Part shown: positions 8,790 through 15,762 of the stretch, piece by piece
How positions within the stretch are numbered: the stretch's first letter is position 1
How the letters are laid out: every line of letters begins with the position of its first letter
NCBI GenBank assembly: GCA_963665525.1
Contig: OY762280.1
Span: 4,402,001 to 4,466,000 of the forward strand
Direction: 5' to 3'
From: UBA12077 sp963665525
GTDB taxonomy: Bacteria; Bacteroidota; Bacteroidia; Bacteroidales; UBA12077
DNA length: 64,000 nt
Translations under genes and position numbers: made by a program
The notes under the pieces: generated by a model
The model's database searches: none
Seen by the model: the letters and a program-made list of their open reading frames with translations, nothing else
What the model was told of the DNA's origin: nothing

Positions 8790-9218
8790 ATGACCAAAAG
8801 AAAGATTCATAAATTATCATTCGATTTAGAAAGCGATTTTAATCTCATAGGTATTGCTTCGCACGAGAATGATTATAGGTTGAGCTGGGCAATCAATAAA
8901 AAACTTAATCTTGACCTGGTTAAAATCGACGATGTAATCATAACACACCCAAAGCATAAAATCGAAATTAATTATTCAACATATCATTTCGAAGATGAAA
9001 ATAATTTATTGGAATATCATTTAATTTCAAATAAATCAGAGAAAGGATTTTTAATACCCGGAATGAAAAATATTGACTTTGTATTACGAGTTTCAGGAAA
9101 CCCGGAATTAGATATCATACATCAAATCTTATCGGACTTAAAGAAGGTAGATATTATTATTACTGCTTTTCATATGGAAGATCTTCCCGACCGAATTCAT
9201 AAAATGCTTCACCTTTAA
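8790..9218 (+). CDS. IPExxxVDY family protein
   Basis: A 142-residue cytoplasmic protein of the Bacteroidetes family named for its IPExxxVDY motif, seen here as the variant IPGMKNIDFVLRVSG. The N-terminus KRKIHKLSFDLESDFNLIGI and the early SWAINKKLNLDL also fit the family as I remember it. Its function is unknown. It lies 64 nt after rnc in the same direction, and family members are often found close to acpP-fabF-rnc or pyruvate kinase genes. A hairpin follows the stop, so the unit probably ends here. Confidence 0.8.
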   Translation: MTKRKIHKLSFDLESDFNLIGIASHENDYRLSWAINKKLNLDLVKIDDVIITHPKHKIEINYSTYHFEDENNLLEYHLISNKSEKGFLIPGMKNIDFVLRVSGNPELDIIHQILSDLKKVDIIITAFHMEDLPDRIHKMLHL

Positions 9219-9230
9219 TGCTTAAAATAA

Positions 9231-9256
9231 TAAAGAGAGACCCTTGCCTCTCTTTA
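9231..9256 (+). terminator. Hairpin ending the acpP-rnc unit
   Basis: Arms TAAAGAGAG (9231-9239) and CTCTCTTTA (9248-9256) pair perfectly over 9 bp around an 8-nt loop, right after the IPExxxVDY gene. The T run is short, so termination may be partial. Confidence 0.6.
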
Positions 9257-9399
9257 CTAACCCTAAAATATAAACCTATGTGACAATTTTTCTTGCATTC
9301 TTATTATTGTCGTCAACAAAAGTATTGCATCCTTTGGTTAAGTTTTTTAAACCTTTGTTAAATAATGTTAAATAAATTATTTAGAACCGATCAAGCGTA

Positions 9400-9407
9400 T
9401 ATATTTG
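9400..9407 (+). promoter_or_regulatory. -7 element upstream of the sensor kinase
   Basis: TATATTTG matches TAnnTTTG exactly, but lies only 7 nt before the ATG at 9415 and has no good TTTG 19 nt upstream. If used, the transcript would be nearly leaderless. Confidence 0.35.
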
Positions 9408-9414
9408 TATTGCC

Positions 9415-10998
9415 ATGCAGAAAAAAATACTTTGGATTATAACAATTGTTTTGTCAGCAGCGCTGATATGTTTAATATTTGTTCAGGTTTACTGGATAAA
9501 TAATGCGATTAAGATTAAAGAAGAACAGTTTAAGCAACTTGTAAATAATGGCTTGGCCAATATTATCAAAGAAATTGAAAACAGGGAGATGGTTTCGCAG
9601 GTAGTGAATGCTATGGATCCATACCAGGATGTTTCTCCTTCAGGATATCCGTCTATAAATTACCGTTCTAATACAATGACTCAAAGTGCCTATGGCCTTT
9701 CAACTACCGACGAAGAAAAAGAAGTTTTTGTTCTTCAGAATACCGATTCATTAAGCATCAGTGCTCAGCTAAAATTATTGGGTAGCAGTGTGATGCAAAT
9801 AAATAAGCAATCTGGTTTTCAAATGAACGATGCTTTAAATCAATCTTATGGGAAATTAAATTTAAACATCGATTATACCGAGAAACTGAATAACAAGACC
9901 GTAATTGTCGAAAATGTGGTAAATAAACTGATTCAGATCGATGTGGATATTGAGGATAGAATTGATCAAAAAACAGTAGAAGATATAATCAAAAATACAT
10001 TTGTTGGTTTAGGCATTGACCTGGATTATGAATATATCATCACAAAAAATAAGTTTAAAGCGGTTTATAATTCAAAGAACTATAATCCAAGAGCAAGAGC
10101 TCAAAAGTTTTCGGCAAAACTTTATCCCAACGATATTCAGGATAAAAACAATTTTATTTATGTATACTTTCCTGAGCAAAGAAATTTTATTGTAAAATCA
10201 ACAGGGTTCATGGCATTTTCTTCCGTGTCGTTAACCATATTGGTTATCCTTGGATTTTCATTTGCCGTTCATATTATGTTTAAACAAAAACGTTTATCTC
10301 AAATCAAGAATGATTTTGTGAATAATATGACCCATGAACTTAAAACGCCGATATCAACCATATCATTAGCATCGCAGATGTTAAAAGATGATTCAATTCC
10401 TATTGAATCGAAGAACCTTGGATATATCTCCAATATCATTGAAGATGAAAGTAAACGATTAAGCTACCAGGTTGAGAAAGTACTAAAAACAGCTTTGTTT
10501 GAGCAGGGTCAGATAAAATTGAAACGTAAAGAATTAGATATTCATAAGATTATTGAAAACGTTGTAAAGAATTTTGATATCCAGGTTAAATCGCGTAATG
10601 GTAAATTGATGAAAGTGTTAAATGCGCATCATTCGATTTTAAAAGTGGATGAAGTTCATTTTACAAATATTATATTTAACTTGCTCGATAATGCTGTAAA
10701 ATATAGCGAGGAAGAACCTGAAATAACCATTTCAACTTTAGATAATAAAGACGGAATTTTTATTGCAATTAAGGACGAGGGTATTGGCATAAAAAAGCAA
10801 GATCAAAAAAGAATATTTGATCAGTTCTATAGAGTTTCAACAGGTAATGTGCATGATGTAAAAGGATTCGGATTAGGGTTAAGTTATGTGAAAAAGATTG
10901 TTGATGCTCACGAAGGAAAAATTAAGTTAAGATCGGAATACAAAAAGGGAACTACTTTTGAAATATTTATTCCTAATAAAAATTTAAGTAATGGATGA
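9415..10998 (+). CDS. rprX: RprX-like sensor histidine kinase
   Basis: A 527-residue membrane histidine kinase. One transmembrane helix is at residues ~6-27, a large periplasmic sensor region at ~28-262, and a second helix at ~264-288. HisKA follows, with phospho-acceptor His307 in NNMTHELKTPISTI, then HATPase with N box NLLDNAVKYS, G1 DEGIGIKK and G2 GFGLGLSYVKK. Size and layout match Bacteroides RprX. It overlaps the response-regulator gene by 8 bp, so the pair is translationally coupled. The sensed signal is not evident from sequence. Confidence 0.88.
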   Translation: MQKKILWIITIVLSAALICLIFVQVYWINNAIKIKEEQFKQLVNNGLANIIKEIENREMVSQVVNAMDPYQDVSPSGYPSINYRSNTMTQSAYGLSTTDEEKEVFVLQNTDSLSISAQLKLLGSSVMQINKQSGFQMNDALNQSYGKLNLNIDYTEKLNNKTVIVENVVNKLIQIDVDIEDRIDQKTVEDIIKNTFVGLGIDLDYEYIITKNKFKAVYNSKNYNPRARAQKFSAKLYPNDIQDKNNFIYVYFPEQRNFIVKSTGFMAFSSVSLTILVILGFSFAVHIMFKQKRLSQIKNDFVNNMTHELKTPISTISLASQMLKDDSIPIESKNLGYISNIIEDESKRLSYQVEKVLKTALFEQGQIKLKRKELDIHKIIENVVKNFDIQVKSRNGKLMKVLNAHHSILKVDEVHFTNIIFNLLDNAVKYSEEEPEITISTLDNKDGIFIAIKDEGIGIKKQDQKRIFDQFYRVSTGNVHDVKGFGLGLSYVKKIVDAHEGKIKLRSEYKKGTTFEIFIPNKNLSNG

Positions 10999-11683
10999 AA
11001 ATAATGTAAAAATTCTATTAGCCGAAGATGATGAAAATCTGGGCACTTTGTTACGAGAATATCTTGTTGCAAAAGGATTAAATACCACTTTGTTTGTTAA
11101 TGGCGAATTAGCGCTTAACGGGTTTAAAAAAGAACCATACGATTTATGTATTTTAGATGTGATGATGCCTAAAATGGATGGCTTTACTTTAGCTCGTGAG
11201 ATCAGGAAACTGGATGCCGATACTCCTTTTATTTTCTTAACAGCAAAATCGTTGAAAGATGATGTTATCGAAGGATTTACTGTAGGAGCTGATGATTATA
11301 TGACCAAACCATTTAGTATGGAAGAATTGCTATTTAGAATTAAAGCAATTTTAAGAAGAACGAACAATAACAATATTTCTGATACTAATAAACTATTTAC
11401 CATTGGAGAGTACGAATTCGATGCGCAAAAGCAGCTCTTAAGATTTGGTGATAGAGAACAAAAATTGACAACCAAAGAATCAGATCTTTTAAAGCTTTTA
11501 TGTAATAATATGAATAATGTTTTAGAGCGAAATTTTGCTTTGAAAACCATATGGCAGGAAGACAGTTATTTTAATGCACGTAGCATGGATGTTTATATTA
11601 CCAAGTTAAGAAAGTATCTTAAAGACGATCCTGCAATTCAGATATTAAATATTCATGGTAAAGGATATAAGTTAATTGTGTAG
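10991..11683 (+). CDS. rprY: RprY-like OmpR-family response regulator
   Basis: A 230-residue DNA-binding response regulator. The receiver domain has acidic residues AEDDENLG, phospho-acceptor Asp56 in CILDVMMPKMDGF and the switch Lys in ADDYMTKPFSMEE. The C-terminal winged-helix domain ends SMDVYITKLRKYLKDD then NIHGKGYKL. Overall sequence is close to my memory of Bacteroides RprY. It overlaps the kinase gene by 8 bp and is its cognate partner by position. The gene for 5-formyl-THF cyclo-ligase starts 10 nt later and may be on the same mRNA. Confidence 0.9.
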   Translation: MDENNVKILLAEDDENLGTLLREYLVAKGLNTTLFVNGELALNGFKKEPYDLCILDVMMPKMDGFTLAREIRKLDADTPFIFLTAKSLKDDVIEGFTVGADDYMTKPFSMEELLFRIKAILRRTNNNNISDTNKLFTIGEYEFDAQKQLLRFGDREQKLTTKESDLLKLLCNNMNNVLERNFALKTIWQEDSYFNARSMDVYITKLRKYLKDDPAIQILNIHGKGYKLIV

Positions 11684-11693
11684 TAATAGTTTT

Positions 11694-12242
11694 ATGGTTA
11701 ATCAGGATAAATCTGAGCTTAGAAAGTATATTCGGGAATTAAAAAAACAATATCCTTTCGAACTTAAAAAGCAAAAATCTGAAAACATATTTAATCGACT
11801 CGAAAAGCATGATTTTTTTCTGGATGCAAAAGTGGTGATGTTATACTGGTCGATGAAAGATGAAGTATTTACACACGATTTTGTTAACAAGTGGGTCAAT
11901 AAAAAAACGATGATCTTACCTGCAGTAAAAGGCGATGAGTTGGAACTAAGAAAATTTGAAGGGCTTGAAAACATGATTATCGGCGAATCGTTTGGTATTG
12001 CAGAACCAGCTGGCGAGGCATTTAAAAATACCGACGAAATTGATTTGATCATTGTTCCAGGGGTTGCTTTCGATAAACAGAATAATCGTTTAGGAAGAGG
12101 CAAGGCATATTACGATAAGCTTCTTAAAACATCGAATGCAAAAAAAATAGGCCTTTGTTTCGATTTTCAATTATTAGATTCCGTTCCTGTCGATGAGCAT
12201 GATATTAAAATGGATTTGGTAATTTCAGATTCTGAACAATAA
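11694..12242 (+). CDS. 5-formyltetrahydrofolate cyclo-ligase
   Basis: Converts 5-formyl-THF to 5,10-methenyl-THF with ATP, in cytoplasmic folate metabolism. The 182-residue product (from ATG 11694) carries the family end motif LGRGKAYYDKLL and IIVPGVAFDKQNNRLG. The frame is open upstream to a TTG at 11676 that overlaps the rprY stop, but homologues start near MVNQDKSELRKYIRELKK, so ATG 11694 is chosen. It follows rprY by 10 nt. The equivalent genes are named fau or ygfA in other bacteria. Confidence 0.9.
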   Translation: MVNQDKSELRKYIRELKKQYPFELKKQKSENIFNRLEKHDFFLDAKVVMLYWSMKDEVFTHDFVNKWVNKKTMILPAVKGDELELRKFEGLENMIIGESFGIAEPAGEAFKNTDEIDLIIVPGVAFDKQNNRLGRGKAYYDKLLKTSNAKKIGLCFDFQLLDSVPVDEHDIKMDLVISDSEQ

Positions 12243-12263
12243 ATAACTATACATCCCTTGCTA

Positions 12264-12298
12264 TTTGGTCTTTGTAATTTGAACTTTGATCTTTGAAA
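12264..12298 (+). repeat. Five heptad repeats TTTGNNN before trmH-like gene
   Basis: TTTG begins at 12264, 12271, 12278, 12285 and 12292, an exact 7-nt period, with variable three-base spacers GTC, TAA, AAC, ATC and AAA. The array ends 1 nt before the ATG at 12300. Confidence 0.75.
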
Positions 12299-12299
12299 T

Positions 12300-12818
12300 A
12301 TGACAGAAAGAACCATACATTCAAAATATTTGTTTAAAGAAAAAGAAATTCCTTCCGATTATTTTCCTCCGATTATTGTTGGATATCAAATAAAAACTCC
12401 TGAGAATATTGGTAATATTATTCGCCTGGCCGATAATGCAGGATGTAAAGAAGTATTATTTGTTAGCGATGATGAAAATATACGAACAACCAAAATTAAA
12501 AAAACAGCTTCGTCGAGTTATGCTTCGGTAAATTGGAGATTTTGTAAAGAAAGCGAATTAGAATTAGAAATACCTTCCGATTATCAATGGCTTGCTGTAG
12601 AAACATCCAGCGATTCCAAAAATATTTATCAAACAAAACTGCCTGGTAAAGTGGCCTTATTTGTTGGTAACGAAGTGGTGGGAATTGAAAGTAAGATCCT
12701 CGATAAATGTCACCAGATAGTACATATCCCTCTTTTAGGAAATAATACCTCGATGAATGTTTCGCATGCATTGGCTGTTGCTTTATTCGAGTGGCAACGG
12801 CAAATTCTTATCAAATAA
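12300..12818 (+). CDS. SpoU/TrmH-family RNA 2'-O-methyltransferase
   Basis: A 172-residue SPOUT methyltransferase without an extra N-terminal substrate-binding domain. Motif 1 is TPENIGNIIRLADNAGC, motif 2 is VALFVGNEVVGIESKIL and motif 3 is IPLLGNNTSMNVSHALAVALFEW, all diagnostic of SpoU trefoil-knot enzymes that use S-adenosylmethionine. Size is close to TrmL or TrmH catalytic cores, but the RNA target cannot be read from sequence. It is preceded by an unusual heptad-repeat leader and followed by the repeat-rich region at 12.8-13.15 kb. Confidence 0.88.
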   Translation: MTERTIHSKYLFKEKEIPSDYFPPIIVGYQIKTPENIGNIIRLADNAGCKEVLFVSDDENIRTTKIKKTASSSYASVNWRFCKESELELEIPSDYQWLAVETSSDSKNIYQTKLPGKVALFVGNEVVGIESKILDKCHQIVHIPLLGNNTSMNVSHALAVALFEWQRQILIK

Positions 12819-12827
12819 TCTGTTAAA

Positions 12828-12947
12828 GAGGCTGTCTAAAAAGTCTAAGGTTGTCATCCCCAACTTGATTGGGGATCTCATTATGCCTTGTGGTGCAATT
12901 AATTATGAAATTCCCTTTTCAGTTTATTTACTTTTTGGATAACCTTC
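12828..12947. mobile_element. Possible degenerate miniature element with imperfect terminal inverted repeats
   Basis: The left end GAGGCTGTCTAAAAAGTC resembles IS/MITE ends frequent in Bacteroidetes. About 85 nt downstream ACTTTTTGGATAACCTTC resembles its reverse complement at roughly 12 of 16 positions. A palindromic repeat lies inside. No transposase is present, and target duplications are not evident. Confidence 0.3.
12856..12876. repeat. REP-like palindrome, CCCCAA type
   Basis: Arms ATCCCCAA (12856-12863) and TTGGGGAT (12869-12876), loop CTTGA. Preceded by GTC and followed by CTCA, the usual flanks of this widely dispersed repeat type. Confidence 0.7.
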
Positions 12948-13041
12948 GTTTACTTGAAGCTGATAGTAAGAGAATAAACAACTTTTCTTAAAGGCTTGAT
13001 TAATAGCTTCTATCTTAATTTACGAAGGCTTTGGAGTAGAG

Positions 13042-13064
13042 TTGTTGATATTGAATATCAACAA
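13042..13064. promoter_or_regulatory. Perfect 11-bp inverted repeat, possible operator
   Basis: TTGTTGATATT (13042-13052), central G, AATATCAACAA (13054-13064). It lies about 90 nt before the ATG at 13155. There is no T run behind it, so it looks like a protein-binding site rather than a terminator. Confidence 0.45.
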
Positions 13065-13154
13065 GATAGCTTTGTTTTTTTATTAACAAAATGTTGGAAG
13101 AACAGATTTTTATATTACCTTTAAAAGGAAATTAACCATTTAAAAAATACGATC

Positions 13155-13508
13155 ATGAAATTATTTTATCCTTACTTCAATTTATTTGTAAAAGAAGGTA
13201 CCAAAAATTATCGTTTAGATACTTTAATTAAAATCCAGGGAAAATACAAATTAGATACTATTCACCAGGAATGGGATGGTACAGCTTGGAATGTTAAGTT
13301 TTATTTCGAAGCCGATCTTAAGCTCGAAGAAGTTGCCGAAGTACAATTACAGGAATACGCTGTAAATTTAAAACCGGATGATCCAAAACAACTGGATATC
13401 ATAAAAATTAAAGTTTATAAAGAGCCTAAAGCAATTATTGAAAATACAAAACCTGAAGAAGAAGGTAGTGGACAAACAGGTAATGAAAATGGAGAGGTAG
13501 AACCATAA
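13155..13508 (+). CDS. Small hypothetical protein, acidic C-terminus
   Basis: A 117-residue protein I do not recognise. There is no signal peptide and no transmembrane segment. Residues ~1-95 alternate charged and hydrophobic residues with a beta-strand pattern (YRLDTLIKIQGKYKLDTI, WDGTAWNVKFYFEAD). The last ~20 residues are Glu/Gly-rich and probably disordered. Codon use and AT content match the neighbours. The gene lies 16 nt before the first TPR-histidine kinase, so the two are probably co-transcribed. It could be a small soluble partner or simply an adjacent gene; nothing in the sequence decides. Confidence 0.6.
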   Translation: MKLFYPYFNLFVKEGTKNYRLDTLIKIQGKYKLDTIHQEWDGTAWNVKFYFEADLKLEEVAEVQLQEYAVNLKPDDPKQLDIIKIKVYKEPKAIIENTKPEEEGSGQTGNENGEVEP

Positions 13509-13524
13509 ATATTTTAAAAATTTT

Positions 13525-15618
13525 ATGAAAAAGTTAATAGGAATTATAGTAATCGTTGTTATTGGACTGGTTTGGTCGAATAAGATGCTTGCTATTCCTA
13601 TTAATTTAGACAGTTTAAGAACTGAAATAAGAAATCTTCCGGATGACACTTTAAAGGTTATTAAGTTGGTAGATTTATCTAAGAAATATTCCAAGAATAA
13701 TGCAGATACTGCAAAAAATCTGGTTAACCTTGCAATAAACTTAGCACAGAAACTAAATTATACTTATGGATATGCTTATTCATTAAAGCAACAAGGAGGT
13801 GTTTATAAGTATAAATCAGAATATGATTCCTCGTTATATTTTTACAATAAAGCACTTGCCTTATTTGATAGCCTTGCAAATGATTCTCAAAAAGCCAGAG
13901 TTTTAAATGGAATGGGGAATATTTATAAAAGAAAAGGTAATTATGAGCAAGCTATAGATCATTTCATGAAATCTCTTGAACTTTCCCGGCAGATACATGA
14001 TACGGTGATGATATCAGCGCTTTACAATAACATGGCCGTATTGTTTTTTAATATGGATGATAATTACGAGCAATCATTGGAATATCACTTGTTAAATTTA
14101 GAGCTCCTAAAGAAAATAAAAAATGATGGCGACATTTTTACATGCTTAATGAATATTGGCAATGTATATAAAGCAATGAACGATTATGAAAATGCCCTTG
14201 GTTATTATAAATTATCGTTTACATATTTAAATGAGCAAAGTAATAAATACGATAAAATGTTGTTGGTACACAATATGGGTGTATTATACGAACGCTTAGA
14301 GAAATACGATTTGGCTATTCAGAATTATTATAAAGCAATAGAGCTGCAAAAGGAGATTGGAAATAAAAGTACGCTTGTGTTTTCATTGCAGGGTATTGGT
14401 AATATACTTCTTGCAAAAGGTAATATATTAGAAGGAGTTAAATATTTAAAAGAGAGTTATCAAATTGCCGCTGATATTGGAGATCTAAAAAAACAATCGA
14501 AAGTAGCATATGCTTTAAAAGAAGCTTACGAAAAACAAGGTTTATACAAAGAAAGTTTACATTATCTAGAAATTGTTGATGAAATAGAAGATAGTGTATA
14601 TAGTATGGATTATATTAAAGCAGTAACTTTGTTGGAACAAAAATACGAAGCGGAGAAACGTGAACAGCAAATTGCTTTTTTAGAAAAGGAACAAGAAATA
14701 CAAAAACTAGAGCTGGCTAAAAAAGATTCGGAAGCGAAGCAAAAAAGTTTACAAAGAAACATCTTAATTATTATCCTGGCTTTTTCAATGGTATTTGTGT
14801 TGTATGTATTAAACATGAATAAAAAGCGTAGGAAAAGAAACGTATTGCTTATAAAACAAAATAAAAAAATTACAGAACAGCGCAATAAAATTACTAAACA
14901 AAACAAAGAGCTAACAGAATCGAATAAAACCAAAGATCGCTTATTCCAGATTATTGCCCACGATTTAAGAGGCCCGCTTGTTTCGGTCGATAGTATTACT
15001 CAATTAATTCCATATTGGATCGAAGAGCAGGATTATGATTCTTTGAAAAAACTATCCAAGACATTAGAAGTATCTGTCAACAATGTTTTAAGCTTAATCG
15101 ATAATTTATTAAACTGGGCATTAAGTCAACAGGGTAAATTTCCGTATCAACCAGAGAACCTGAAATTAAAAAAAGCAATTTCGGAATCTGTTAAAATATA
15201 TCAGCCTATAGCAAAAATTAAAAATATTGAAATCCAATTTAAAACAGATCAAGAGCTTGTTGCTTTTGCCGACAGAAATATGTTTTTTACTGTGATGAGA
15301 AACCTGTTAAATAATGCGGTAAAATTCACTCCCGATGGTGGAGATATTACGATTGGGATGAGTCACAATGCTCAGTTTGCTAAAGTTTGGGTTCAGGATT
15401 CGGGCATTGGAATATCAAAAGATAAAAAGCAGGAAGTATTTGAATTTGCTAATGGCAATAAAATGGGAACAAAAGGAGAACTGGGAAAAGGATTAGGATT
15501 ATTTTTCTGTAAAGAGTTTGTTGCCCTTAATAATGGGGAGATTTTTGTTGATAGCAGCCCGAACCAGGGAACAAAAATTACCTTTACCCTTCCCTTATTT
15601 AATATCGCAGAAAATTAA
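13525..15618 (+). CDS. TPR-repeat sensor histidine kinase (first of two paralogues)
   Basis: A 697-residue hybrid of sensor and kinase. An N-terminal signal/anchor covers ~1-24. About seven tetratricopeptide repeats (~45-345) should lie in the periplasm, with YKRKGNYEQAIDHFMKSLEL typical. A coiled coil (~360-405), one transmembrane helix (~412-432), a second coiled coil, then HisKA with His479 in FQIIAHDLRGPLVSVDS and HATPase with NLLNNAVKFT, DSGIGISKDK and GKGLGLFFCKEF follow. No receiver or DNA-binding domain is present and no response-regulator gene is adjacent, so the output partner is unknown. Its kinase half is almost identical to that of the next gene while the TPR half has diverged. 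Confidence 0.88.
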   Translation: MKKLIGIIVIVVIGLVWSNKMLAIPINLDSLRTEIRNLPDDTLKVIKLVDLSKKYSKNNADTAKNLVNLAINLAQKLNYTYGYAYSLKQQGGVYKYKSEYDSSLYFYNKALALFDSLANDSQKARVLNGMGNIYKRKGNYEQAIDHFMKSLELSRQIHDTVMISALYNNMAVLFFNMDDNYEQSLEYHLLNLELLKKIKNDGDIFTCLMNIGNVYKAMNDYENALGYYKLSFTYLNEQSNKYDKMLLVHNMGVLYERLEKYDLAIQNYYKAIELQKEIGNKSTLVFSLQGIGNILLAKGNILEGVKYLKESYQIAADIGDLKKQSKVAYALKEAYEKQGLYKESLHYLEIVDEIEDSVYSMDYIKAVTLLEQKYEAEKREQQIAFLEKEQEIQKLELAKKDSEAKQKSLQRNILIIILAFSMVFVLYVLNMNKKRRKRNVLLIKQNKKITEQRNKITKQNKELTESNKTKDRLFQIIAHDLRGPLVSVDSITQLIPYWIEEQDYDSLKKLSKTLEVSVNNVLSLIDNLLNWALSQQGKFPYQPENLKLKKAISESVKIYQPIAKIKNIEIQFKTDQELVAFADRNMFFTVMRNLLNNAVKFTPDGGDITIGMSHNAQFAKVWVQDSGIGISKDKKQEVFEFANGNKMGTKGELGKGLGLFFCKEFVALNNGEIFVDSSPNQGTKITFTLPLFNIAEN

Positions 15619-15654
15619 CTGGAGCGAATATTCACTTTTACTTGATCATTTTTG

Positions 15655-15662
15655 TATATTTA
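15655..15662 (+). promoter_or_regulatory. -7-like element before the second TPR kinase
   Basis: TATATTTA in the context ATTTTTGTATATTTAACC. A similar stretch, ATTTTGTATCTTTAACC, precedes the Nim-like gene near 17890. It is weakly conserved at the final G and has no -33 match. Confidence 0.3.
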
Positions 15663-15762
15663 ACCTGAATATATTATCGGGGAGTAGTTTCTATATTTTA
15701 TTTTATAGTGATTCAGGCTAGGAGAGTGGTATAGCTGAATCAAAACGATAGGTATCTGTCTT

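Larger units (their letters stand above)
12819..13154. other. Repeat-bearing intergenic region without genes
   Basis: 336 nt with no credible gene. It holds an IS-end-like segment GAGGCTGTCTAAAAAGTC (12828-12845), a REP-like palindrome (12856-12876), a degenerate inverted copy of the end (12930-12947) and a perfect 11-bp inverted repeat (13042-13064). A short open frame at 12757-12942 only reflects these repeats. Confidence 0.7.

Noticed and set aside
12264..12298. Heptad repeats considered as a CRISPR-like array
   Set aside because: Repeats are 4 nt with 3-nt spacers; no spacer-repeat structure or cas genes.
12757..12942. 61-codon frame after the SpoU gene
   Set aside because: Overlaps the methyltransferase end and runs through the repeat elements; no protein features.
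15619..15762. CCTGAAT/ATTCAGG pair between the TPR kinases as a terminator
   Set aside because: Arms are 7 bp and about 40 nt apart with no T run.
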